This document shows positions 14,041 to 48,710 of a stretch of 64,000 nucleotides of DNA, piece by piece (position 1 is the stretch's first letter; every line of letters begins with the position of its first letter). The stretch is taken from positions 11,190,001 through 11,254,000 of the forward strand of contig JAMPIT010000890.1 of assembly GCA_026261815.1 (NCBI GenBank). The letters run 5' to 3'. The translations under genes and the position numbers were made by a program. The notes beneath the pieces were generated by a model. It made no database searches, was not told where the DNA came from, and saw only the letters and a list, made by a program, of their open reading frames with translations. This DNA is from Monarcha castaneiventris obscurior. Its lineage: Eukaryota; Chordata; Aves; Passeriformes; Monarchidae.

Positions 14041-15365
14041 TTTATTAAACAGACACTTAGGTTATTTTTTCTTAAGGTAATTACAGATGAGATTCAAATA
14101 AAATATTAAAATAAATACTTTACCTGGTAGAAAAAAATATTTTAATAGAGAATTAAAAATAAAATATTTGTACCTTCCTACAGCAAGGAAGTACATCAAA
14201 AAAAAGTATCTCCTTTGAAGCTGCAAAACTAGCTTAAAAATCAATGAAAAAAGTAACTTAATAGAGAATAAGAACACTCCCTTCAAAGCAAAGTGGTGAC
14301 TGAAATGGAATATTTTTTAATTCATTTTCTTGGGCTCATCTTACAACAGAGTAGTTATGAATAGATGAATTGTTTATTTCAGAGGAACTTATACATATAA
14401 GCATGATTTTATAAAGTTCACACGCAACAGATTGTGATGAGAATTTGTATATTTTATTATCACTTACTTCCACCCAACTGCACACAAAGAAATCATTCAA
14501 ATTATGAAGAAAGCATACTGGAAGGTTGATTTTAGCAGATTTTCTTTTTCTAAATTCCCCTTTGTAAGATGAAAACACTGATTCTTAAAGGGGATATTTC
14601 TGAAACTTGCATAAAAAACTATTATTTTCATAGAATACACAATGCTTGAACATTTTTAAAGTACTCAATGTTTCTAAAATATTATGGAGTTGATAAACAG
14701 TCATAAATTTAACACAGGTTCCCTCTAATTAAAAAAAGTGGTTCTCAAAATAAATCAACAATTCCCTAGTGCACTTATAAAGAGAAAAGATCAAAAGCAG
14801 AAACTGGTATCTTTCCTTCCAGTGTTAATTAGTAATTAAAAATCTTAGCTTCATTAGTACCTACTCTGAAATGGTTTGATTTTTTTCTTTTTTGGTGGGG
14901 AATGGGAATGTTGCACAGACAAATCCTGCAACAAAAGTCATGAAAATTAACTAGTTTTGAAACTGCTTGCCTTCATCACAGTTAAAAAAGGATATGAAAC
15001 TGTATCATTTTCTTTTAAATACACGTCTTCCTTGTAGACCTCAGCTTTCAGCTGGTCTTGAGTTACATGTATTGCATAATTCTACTGGCCAAGTAACACC
15101 CTTTCTCTATGACAGTTCAGATATGTCTGATAATTTTAAGTAGAAATAAAAATATTAGCATAATTTTTTGGCATGGTACAGAAGCTGACAGCCTCCACTC
15201 TTTGGATCAACAGCAAGTCCTAAAGAAGAATTTCCTGTGTGGGGGGCAAAAAAGACAGGATGGGCCTTGCCACCATTTCAAAACCAAGTAGATTAATGTC
15301 CCTGTATGGATTTCAAGTGTCTTCCATTTGCAATTTACTTGATGTCTTCAGTACTGATTCTGTTT
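14041..15365 (-). other. SLC39A8: Probable SLC39A8 3' UTR with candidate poly(A) signals
   Basis: This AT-rich sequence follows the stop codon on the minus strand. Minus-strand AATAAA motifs (tttatt on the plus strand) occur at 14453-14458, 14373-14378 and 14041-14046. The first would give a 3' UTR of about 0.9 kb. Which is used cannot be told from sequence alone. Confidence 0.45.
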
Positions 15366-38342
<22,977 letters not shown>

Positions 38343-39734
38343 CCCGGCGGGACGCGGCGCCTCTGGCGGATGGCGCAGCCCCGCCGCGCCGCCCTGGCCC
38401 CTGCCCACGGGCTCTGCGGGGCGGGAGCGGGGCCCGCCCGCCCGGCCCCTCCCCGGGGGGCGTAGAGGGGACACGGGGCGGGCCGCAGCGCTCGCAGCCC
38501 CCGCTGCGGAGCCCCCGGCGGGGTGCGGTGCCGCCGCTCGGTGCCCGCCGCGCCGTCGGGCCGCTCGGTGCCCAGCGCGGCCGCGGCCCGGCCGTCCGGG
38601 GGCTGAGGCGGCCGCGGGGCCCCGCCGCCTGTGCCGCCGCAGCCGGGGCCGCGGGGCTGGGCCGGACGGCCCCACGGCAGGGATGCACAGCTCCCGGCCG
38701 CACCAGCCCCGCTCCGGGAGCCGAGGGTCACCCAGCCATCAGGGTCATTGCCCCCGCGGCCGTTCCCAGACGCGGACCCAGCTTGCCCCACCTGCCATGC
38801 CCCGCACCCTCCTGCCCTGACCCACTGAATGCCAGAAGGGATAATGGAGGCCAAGGTCCAGGCCCAGGCAGGCGCACAGGTATGGCCCTGCCGTACACAC
38901 CTCACCAACACTATCTCCAGAGACGGGGCTGCTGGACCTTGGAATGAGTCCTTCGGTTGGCAGCCAGTTAGGCAACCTGCTTCTCTCGGGCCCCCTCCCT
39001 CCCACGGGCTGAGACACGGATTTCTGTCTAGTCTACCTTTTTGGGAAGGATTAATGCACAGAAAAAAGCATGTGATTTCATGTATGCTTTTTAACAAACG
39101 GAAAATTGTGACTGGTCACATATATATTCCTAGGGGCTATTGCTCAAGTGGTTTAGATAAAAATGCTCATGTTGCAGGACAGCAGCCCCAGCTCAGCAAA
39201 GATCTTTACTATTAAGTAATCCTGCAACTGCCTTTTACAAAATTCTTACATATCCACGTAGTGGGCAGAGACAGCATGTTTTTAAAGAGTTTGGTTTTTT
39301 TTTTTCTTTAAAGTTCTCGTTTAGATCACTGTGGAACTGTGCTGAATCACATGAGCTGAGGCATGGTTCCAGATTCCAAATTTTCTGAAACCAGAATTTT
39401 TCACTTTCTGTGCCAAGTAGTTCGGGTAACAGCACTATGAAGGAGGCATGGTTAAAAACATACTTCACAAGCAGCAGAACTGATTTAGATAAACCCCTCA
39501 TAAAAAAACTTCTGTGCCACAATGCACAAAACATCTAGCAGGGAAAAAAAAAATGCCAGCAGCATAACCTACTACTGGGCAGAGGGGAAGAAAGCCTAGA
39601 GAGCTACAATAACATTAATTCTGCTACTGAAAAACCCGTCACCGCTTCCGAATTAAAGCCTGAATAACTGATATACTTTCACACTTCCATCTTACTTGGT
39701 TGGTGGCAGCTAAAACAGCCCTGGCACAACTCAG

Positions 39735-39971
39735 CTACAATGTTGTTCCAAATGTCCCCATCTGTACTGGTTCTACCACCAGCCGCGGCTGAAGATGCTC
39801 CACCCTACCCACTTCTCTATCTGCATGTGCATTTTGGCTCTCTTCCAGGCAAATCAGCACAAGATCCTCTTGCTGCTGACGGAATTGCAACATTCTTTCG
39901 GCAGCAGCTATGTTAGTAGCAAAACTGGCACCTCCTATAGTTTCTTCTCCAGTGTGTCTATTTCTAAACAC
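39735..39971 (-). other. Unassigned open frame with coding-like composition
   Basis: About 79 codons on the minus strand without an ATG start (the first candidate is GTG). The protein is rich in Glu, Gln and Arg, with an amphipathic stretch AAERMLQFRQQQEDLVLICL followed by EESQNAHADREVGRVE. The composition resembles a helical or coiled-coil segment of a real protein more than random AT-rich DNA does. I cannot assign a family. It could be a decayed gene fragment or chance. Confidence 0.15.
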
Positions 39972-42900
39972 AGCTCTAATAACAGTTGATTATTTCATTC
40001 ATTCTGAAATGTTAAAAGTCTAGATTTGAAAAGTGCCTTTTGACCAGTAGATAAATTGGAAGTAACTGCAATCTGGCTATAACAGGTAAATCAAAACAGG
40101 TTGCTGGTTGAATCAAGATTTGTCAGTGCTCTGTTGTGCAAGGCCAATGAGTTAATCTCAAAATTGATTATTTTAAGACTTCCTTTTTCAGCAAAAATAT
40201 AAAAGATTATTCAAATTAGTATAATTAAACTCATATTTGCATTCGTTCTTAGGCCCATACTTGCATAATGCTGAAAAGTTCAAGAAATTCCTGGATAATT
40301 CCACGAAGACTTATTCTCTGTTGGCAATCCTTGGCAGAATGAAAATCCTGCTTTATTTCTGAAACACAGCCAAAATATTTCCTCCAGGAGTGGTGCATTC
40401 ATAGTGCTCTAGTTTAAAAGAAATACAGAGTTTCTAAACTGTCAGTGAGAAAGCCTGCAAGAGCTAGAAGGGCACACCAACAATAAGACAAGAGGTCATG
40501 TACCTTTCAAACTGTATGCACAGCACTTGAAGAATAACTCCAGCTTTTGTGTATATTTTTGTGATGTACAGACATAATCAGAAAGTCCGATCTTTGTTAT
40601 GTCAAGTCTGATAAATCTTAGGCAAACACTAACAGAGCCAAATTCTCCTTCTAAACCTGAAAGAACAATCTGTTTGTACACTGCAGACCAGGTATTGCCC
40701 AACAGTGCTTCACGGTCCTGATTCGCTATTGTCTCGTTCCTGCTTCTTTTACACCTGTGGGATGTTGCTGTTACACTGGAACTACCACAAAGTGCCAGGG
40801 CAACAGAGGGTGACTGCCACTGGGCAAGATGACACATTAATCAGCTTCTCCAATCTTATACAGGGCCAAATCCTCTCTGAGGTGGGTTTCTTGTAAGAAA
40901 TTCACTTAAGATGTAGCTAATTACATCAAAGCTAGCATGATTTGTAATCATACTTTATTTACCTACCACAAAGTCAGAAGAACCCTTTGTGTTTATTGTC
41001 ATTCAAACTAGTGAAAAAAAAATCTATTTGAAAATAGAAGTTGTATTATAATTCTGTCTATTGACAGGTAAAATGGACACACCCATCCCTTGTACTAACA
41101 TTTTCATCTTTTTTCTCTCCACTCTTAGTTGGATTAACTATTCAAATGGGATTAAAAATTATATCCTGTAACTAAACACCCTTGAATGAAATGGCATATA
41201 GCAATGGATATTTTGGGGGAAGTACCCAGGTAGATAAGACTGAAACCCTTTTTCACATATTATCTCTAAATAATTCTCTTCACTGGGGTAAGTGAATTCC
41301 CAGCAGTTCCATTTGTTCATTTTTAACTTGGTCAGGGAGATTCAAATGCTCACAGCCACTATGCTTTAACTTCCAGAGACTCATAGTCATAAATTACAGA
41401 TGAACAGTATGCTGAGATAGATACTCCAGTATTGCCAGCTCAGGAATCTTGCAGTTCTCCTCAGTTATATGCTCTTGTAAATACTGAAAGGAATTCTGAG
41501 ATTAGAGCTCTAGAAACACAGTCCAAGTGTACTGTGAATACTCAAAACCACAGAAGCCAAACAAAAAAACCTGGCTTACAATTCTTAATATATAAAAGCC
41601 TGAATCTCATTGATCTGCAGATCTTGACTCATTTTTGAAAGCTTGGGTACATGGACAGGCTCTGGAAAGATGTCCTTACAGACCATGGTGTAAAAGTTTC
41701 TGAAGCTAGAGAATTAGGAGGAATCTTTACGTTGAGGCACAAAATACCTCATGCTTGTACTTTACAACTCTCAAAGGAAAATGTGGGATCTCAACTTTCA
41801 CAAAATAGTTTGACTCAGTGATTTAAATCATTTCATAGTGAATTACAAGTGCCTGGGGCACGACATGGACCTCGAAGTACGAGAGGTATAATGGCATTGC
41901 TATGGGAAATTAATCATAACCTGCTTCTTCTCTTAGGCTGCATTATTGGTACCATTTGTGTGCTGTTTATGACCCTGAGAAGCTTGGCTCCCACAAGAGG
42001 TTAACATCATGCAAGATTCAACCAGCAAGAGGTATTACTTGTTCTACAACCTACACTAGCCAGTTCATGAGCTCTCTCTGTGAAACTGTAAAATACACTG
42101 TTTCCGATAAGAAACATGATACATTTGCTCCTTAGGACTAATTATTGTTGAAACAAATATCTTTAAAAATAAAACCTCTGTAATAAAATAACTATCTTAA
42201 ATTCTTAACTGTTTACATTTTCAGTTATAGAGATATTTAAGGATCTTCAACCACAAAGGTAAGAACTGTCTTTAATGGAGATATGCAGATGAAATTATCT
42301 TCAGTTCATAGCTGCTCATTGGAAAACTAAGCTTGTAAAATTCCGCTGACACTTCAGAAAATATTATCTGTACTCACCTTGTTAGCAAAGGGTCAAGATT
42401 ATTTAGATGCTACTGCTACTCTGAGGCCATAAAGGTGTTTGGAACCCGAAGTTTTAGCCTAGGGCCATCTCTAATTTTCAGTTTGATAAACAGGCATCTA
42501 ACTCCCAAAGCCAGTAGCTGTTGGGCTACAGCTCTGGGTGGTATGAAGTGAGGTAGTGCCTGCAGAGCTGAGCCAGCCTATAGCAGCTGTGGGTCATGAC
42601 TCAAAGTACCCTATATAGGTCTGCAGAGAGATAGGAAGTAATAACCTGTCATAAAAATACAGCAGTATTCACCATGAAGATGAACACTGCTCATCTTGCC
42701 TCGCATCGCTCAGATAATCTTTACCAAAGAGTCATCTTCTGGGAAAAAATACAGGTCTTCTGCAAGTTCGAGGGGGAAAAAAGCAAAAAGACACTACACA
42801 TTTTTATCAGTTAAACTTCATCTTGTAAGAAGAGGGAAGTTCAACACTTTGGAGTGCTTTTTTTAAACCTTATTTTAAACCGTACCGTATAGAAAAGAAT

Positions 42901-45900
42901 TTTTACATTTACAAATTCAAAGGGAAACCTTTCATCCTATTCTCCCCAAGTCTTGCAAACACACTTTTAAATTTAAATTTGCTATTATTCTAAAATTAGC
43001 TTTAACAACTAGAAAGTCTCAAAAACACTGATGAGACAATACGTGTTTTGTAGGAACATGCCTAGTAGTGACCTCTTACCTGCTGATGACCTTTAAATCC
43101 ACCAGAGGATCCCAGGGGATGGTCAGAACACAACTGAAAGCTACAAGCTCAGATTATATCGACATATCTGCACTGAATTGTATGTATCCAAAGAACAAGG
43201 GTTAGCACAGAATAAAGGAGAAGCGGCCATTTGTCAATATTGGTTTGATTAGATAAGGGCAGTGGTGTCAGCAGGACGCCTGAGACACACCGTGCCGGCG
43301 GCGTCTTTCACAGCCTGGGTTCTGCAGGGATCAGGATGGCCCCTGTGGCACAGCAGTGCCAAACCAGCTGCACGACTCCTCTAGGCTTTTCCCTCATAGT
43401 CCAGTAGGATGAAAGAGCAAGTGGAATTTCTGGGGAGGGACCAGAGCAGTGTTTCCAGTCCCCATCGCAGGATACAGGCAGAAAACAATTGTTTGGGACA
43501 CTTTTCTAGATAAGTGGCCTTCAATACATCAGTCCCTCCCTTTGTTTCTTGGAAATACAGCAGCTAAACATGCTTGAATAAGCAAATTCTTACTGAAAAC
43601 ATGAACACACAGCTCTGAGTTCGTGCCAGTATGCTTAGCACATCTACAAAATAGGTGCTACACCAGTCCCTGGGATTGGCAACTGTGCATTGAACCCGGC
43701 TTAAGTTTTCAATAAACACTAAAATGAGAGGGCAGAAAAGGTGCTGCAAGGTACAAGATATCTTACTTCAGAGGAAACCAACAGCGAAACCCTTCCTATT
43801 TTGGGCTGCAGTGGTTGCCATACAGCATTAGGCCCTTCAGTCATTTCTCTTCTACACAATTAACACTGGCATTTTAAAAGTTCTAATGAACAGACACTAC
43901 TCCAAGCCTGCATGAGTTCTTAAGTACCGTCACCATGCCAAGTTTAAATTCAGGATATACCTAAACTGCGGTGCTTTAACTTATGCAAATAATAGCCCAC
44001 AAATGACAAAGTATTTAATTTTGAGACATGAATTTTAATCAAATATTAGGTCAGTCATTTTGGAGATATTGCTTGAACACAGAAAGCATCTGTTTTAACT
44101 CCATCCTGAGTGTATTCTTTTATCTAACTGCAGGTTTCTGCAGATAATCAAAGCTAACTTGACTTCAAAGATATTTAGAATCATTCTGCTGCAAGACCAG
44201 CAACACCATCACAATGGAGCACCACAGCTGCGTGCAGTTCATGACAGCTTTAGAATTCTTTGTGCTGTAAGGACCTTAGATTACTAATACTTGTAGCCCA
44301 CATTAGTACTCAAACTCTTCCTGGCATGAAAATAGGTTTTCCTTTGTTGTAAATTATTAGAAAAAAGGTTTTCTAAAACTCTGAACTTCACAATGCCTTT
44401 GTAGAATACTGCCATAGGATGCCTTTGAGACTAGTTAAGAACTTGACAGGATTGAATATTCATACATTCAAATCAAAACATTCAGCTACATCAGACAGGA
44501 CAATACATACAGATATAATGGTTAGGTATGAGGTCACCTACAGACAACCTTACCAACTTTTGGATTTCATTCACACCGAGGTGACATTTCTAATACCATA
44601 CACAGAAAGAGCACACTAGATCAACCAGAGGCAGCTCCTGTTTCAGCTAAGGTTATTCAAATCTGAAGCACTGAACACATGAATTATTACGGAGTTAACT
44701 GACACAACAGTGGAATCCATTTTCATGCTTATTTCACAAAATATGACTGTGCATAAATAAACACAAATAAGAGCGGTGTTTAGCATATTCTACTGCTAAT
44801 CAATTTACAGGGAAATCTTAAACATATGCAGCCAGAAGTACAAGGACATCTGTAGGCTACACTCAGCACTTGAAACCTAGGATCTGAAGGGTCTAGTAAA
44901 GAAAAAGAAAAGAAGATTATATTCAGTGTTATCATAATTGGAATTTGCAAATTTTCCAAAAGTTATCTTAGGAATCTGAAAGCTATGAATAACTTATGTA
45001 TGTCAAGGATTCTCAGAATGCTTGTCCCTTAAAGTAAAATACACACAATCCAGTGAAACAGAGAGCTCTTGCTGCTTTGATGTTCTGTACACCTTCACAA
45101 AGGTCATGGATGCATCCCACTTTAGGGATTTAATTGAGATGATGCTTATGTGCTAAAAATCATGGAGCAAAACAAGCCCTGCCAGAAGGGTAATCCTGAC
45201 ACCAGGTCTTCCTTTAGCAATTAGCAGACAAATACTTGTTTTGGTTACATGTGTAAATCAATAAATAAATTCAGCTCATGTAACAGCATGTTTCAGAGCT
45301 CAGTAGAATTTATGGGGACAAGAACCCCTCTGTGAGGGCTCGTCCCCTGCAGAAGGAAGCAATATTTCTAGTAGCAAGCAGCTGTTCATCAATGTTCATT
45401 CACTGGCTTTTCCTTTCTGTCCCCATCAAATTTCCTAGCAAGTAGAATATATCAGCTATTTCACCTACCCACAGTGCCCTGTTTTCCAAGATCTGTCACA
45501 CTGCTGAGCAAAGTATGAGAGGATATGCAAAATTCATATTTTCCCTTGGCATTCTCACTTGCCAGTAAAGGAAAGTTGTGTACAGGCACAGTGGCATTTC
45601 GGTATTATTCAAGTGATTTGTCTGCAACAGCAAGAGCAATATGAAGTATAAAAGTTTGAGCCTTCTCTCACTGGTACTTAAAGTTACAAAATGTTAATGG
45701 AATAGTTATTCCTGACAAGCAGGTATTTAATGTGTATCTAGCTAGACAATTTTCAGATTTGAGAGCATGCTGTTTATGTAAGAATTTCTAATGTCATTTG
45801 AAATTGGCATAGTACACCTGTTTTAAGAGTTTTATTTAGTGATGGAGTTGGATTTTACAGTGTGAGTGTGTGTGTGTACACTTTCAGGTATTTTTTGGGG

Positions 45901-48024
45901 GTGGGAGTTGTTGAGGAAAACCATTTGTAAGTGACAGCAGATTATCATATTCAACTATTTTTGGTTTAAAACCTTGCACTCTCTTTTAGGCCTAACATGA
46001 TTAAAACTTGCTGAGGCAGGAGTACAGCCAGCCCTGCTGAGTAATCTTTATAGACAGTGTGTACAGAAGGCCAAGGCTGAAGTCATGAATGTAGCACAGG
46101 ACTGATACTATTTCTGTGAGTTTACAGAAACACAAAGGTTCTATGACTAAAAAAACATGTTCTAAAAAAAATTGGAAGAAGTACATTAACATATCATGAG
46201 GTCAGAGTACTAAAAAAAACCTCCAAAGAATGACCACCTTTGTTTACTACAACTCAAACATGGAAGTGAGTGACGAAACCTTCAAAACTAATTTAAAAAG
46301 TGAGGAAGAAACTCCAAATAAACAAAAAACACCACAACCTTCCAACGTGTACTTACAATCAGTTGTGGAAAACTGTGGAAAGTGTTAAATTGCCTAAAGG
46401 CTAACACAGTACAAACATTTGACTAAGAATACTCCCTGAATAAGTTACAGATTTAAAAAGTTACAGATTCACAACCGCAGGTCCCATGGAAAAGATCCCA
46501 AAAGAAAATCAGAGAACTAGTTCGATACCATTAACTTAAGGAAGCTGGCTGTAGAAGTGTTCAACTACAGTACAGCTCAATTCCCACACTGGATTCTAAA
46601 CATCCTAACCCTAAGATGCTGTAGAGGATTTACAGAGTCAATTAACACTTTGAAAGGTTTTTCAAGAGTAAATACACTACAATAAGTCATTTGTATCCAT
46701 TTGTGCTCTTCTAGTACAAATCAGAGAAGAATCTCTCTGGCAAAGCACAACAGAGGATGAAGTAGAATCATGATTTATGTCAAAAATTAAGTTTCTCAGT
46801 CTCTATTTGCTTGGCCAACAAAAGGGGCTCAGTCAAGCAAGCCTAAAAAGGAGAAAAGAAACATAAGAGTGCAGGTCAGCTCATTCCCTTTTTTTGTGAG
46901 CTTGTGAAGCTAGTCTGTGGACACAATATTTTTCTAAGCTCTAGACTGTAGAAACAGATAATAAATTGCTACAGATGAGGAAGTGACCTCTCTATATCCA
47001 TTTGTATAGCTGCCAAAGTATACCAACATGAATAGATTATAAACTTACTCAAAAATAATTCTTATTTTTAGCAGAACTGAAAAACTTTGTGAGCAAATGC
47101 TTATAACTGTAAGAGAAACAACTGAAAAAAAAAGGCCTTAAGCAACTGGGCTACAAATGGCTCATTTTGGGGGTGGGTGCAGACCACCACATGATAGAGG
47201 AGCACACCACAAGCAGTGAGAAAGCTTCATAAGTAAGCAATTATTGGTCTAGTGCTCAACATCACAAGTTGTTGAGATTCCTAGCATAGCTGCTGGTGGT
47301 TAATTGTGATCCCTTAGGAAAGAAAGATTCACCATCTAATCCCTGCAAATAGTCACAGTTCAGTCCTCACTAAACAGCAAGGAGGCAAAAGTTTAATAGC
47401 AGTAAGCACCTCAGGTGTGACACTCATCTGAGAAGCTCAAGAACATTGAATTTATGAGATCATCTTCCCAAAACCTATGAATAAAGGAAATATTACATTA
47501 GTTTGTCCTGACAGGGAAACTTACAAATAGTGAAGTTCACTGACCTAAATGCAAACAAGTGCATGGAATCCACTTTTTTAACTCTTCATGCACATCACCC
47601 CCTGCTGCTCTACAGAGCAGGTCTTCTGCAAACACTTTGACAAGGGCACGGCTGTGTATAGGATTTAATGCCTAAACAAGACAAGCAGAAGGTGTGAGCT
47701 CCAAATTTGAGAGGCATGTTAAGCATTTTACCAAGACTTTTTAATTTTTTTCAAGTAAATACACCTCAGGACACAGAAAATAACAGTATTTAAGGAAATG
47801 CTGTAATTGTGTTTTTTGGGAGTGAAGAAGCAAAGTTAAATATTAGTTCACAATACCATGGGAGAAGCACATCTATTTCTAGCAGTGCATTACTTAACTG
47901 TGGAAAGATAAATGATCCAAAGTTTGAGATGAACTCTTTAGTAAGCAAAGCATTAATCACTAACCTCACCTGGGAGATAAAGGATAGGAAAGTGATTTTA
48001 TGTGTGACAAAGCTTCCATGACAC

Positions 48025-48060
48025 TGAAATATCTGTCATCAGTGAAATATCTGTCATCAG
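48025..48060 (+). repeat. Perfect 18-base tandem duplication
   Basis: tgaaatatctgtcatcag occurs twice without a gap (48025-48042 and 48043-48060). Its identity suggests a recent slippage or a polymorphic site. Confidence 0.92.
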
Positions 48061-48436
48061 ATCAAATGGCAACTGCCAGGAGGTCAGACAAGTTTTCTTC
48101 CAAAGACCAGCTGAAGTAGAGCATTTAAACACGATCTTTTTATTTTACAGCCCAGAAGGAACAGGAAGGGGAGTATTTGGAAAGCATCAAGTAACTATTG
48201 GGGGAGGGAGGGGCCAGGAAGGGAGTGCTGAATCTGTGACTACATTAGGAGTAGAACCCAACATTAAATAAAGGATATCGAATGTGCTCCTGCACTTTAA
48301 TTTTTTCATGCTTTTCTCATTGCCAACATTCACATGACAGTAAGAAACATAATGATCCCTAGTCCTGTCTTAACCACCTACATCATGTTTAAGAAATCTG
48401 AAGCCATCTCACACAGGCTGATAACATCAGAAGCTG

Positions 48437-48688
48437 TCAGAAACAGAAGTGTTTAGGAGAGCAGAACCAGCCAATGTATTCCTGCAGTGCAGGTCCTTCC
48501 AGCTCAGGCCTAGTAAGCTCAGCATCATGTACTACCTTATGCTGCTCAGATGTCTGGAGAACATTCCTAAGAACAAATTCATCTCTATGTATTGGTCTAT
48601 CTTCCAGCACTTTGAACAGTATTGCTAAAGTATCCCATAGTACAGCACTACAGACCCAACAACACACACAGGTTTTGCATAGAAACAT
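48437..48688 (-). other. Unassigned open frame, possible exon or pseudogene relic
   Basis: About 83 codons on the minus strand. The inner part reads like ordinary soluble protein: AILFKVLEDRPIHRDEFVLR, NVLQTSEQHKVVHDAELTRP, ELEGPALQEYIGW. The plus strand of the same DNA is also open over much of this span, which weakens the coding case. No family is recognised, and no convincing splice acceptor and donor pair was found. Confidence 0.15.
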
Positions 48689-48710
48689 CTTAGGAAATGT
48701 GACATTTTAG

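Larger units (their letters stand above)
38831..48400. other. Upstream intergenic region, no gene recognised
   Basis: This is unique, mostly AT-rich sequence upstream of the SLC39A8 promoter. NFKB1 is expected on this side in vertebrates, but none of its exons were recognised. A minus-strand open frame near 39.7-40.0 kb and a small GC-rich patch at 43.26-43.5 kb are the only distinctive places. No recognisable repeat family is present. Confidence 0.55.

Noticed and set aside
1..15000. BANK1 3' exons expected downstream of SLC39A8
   Set aside because: No recognisable coding text on the plus strand; it probably lies beyond the left edge.
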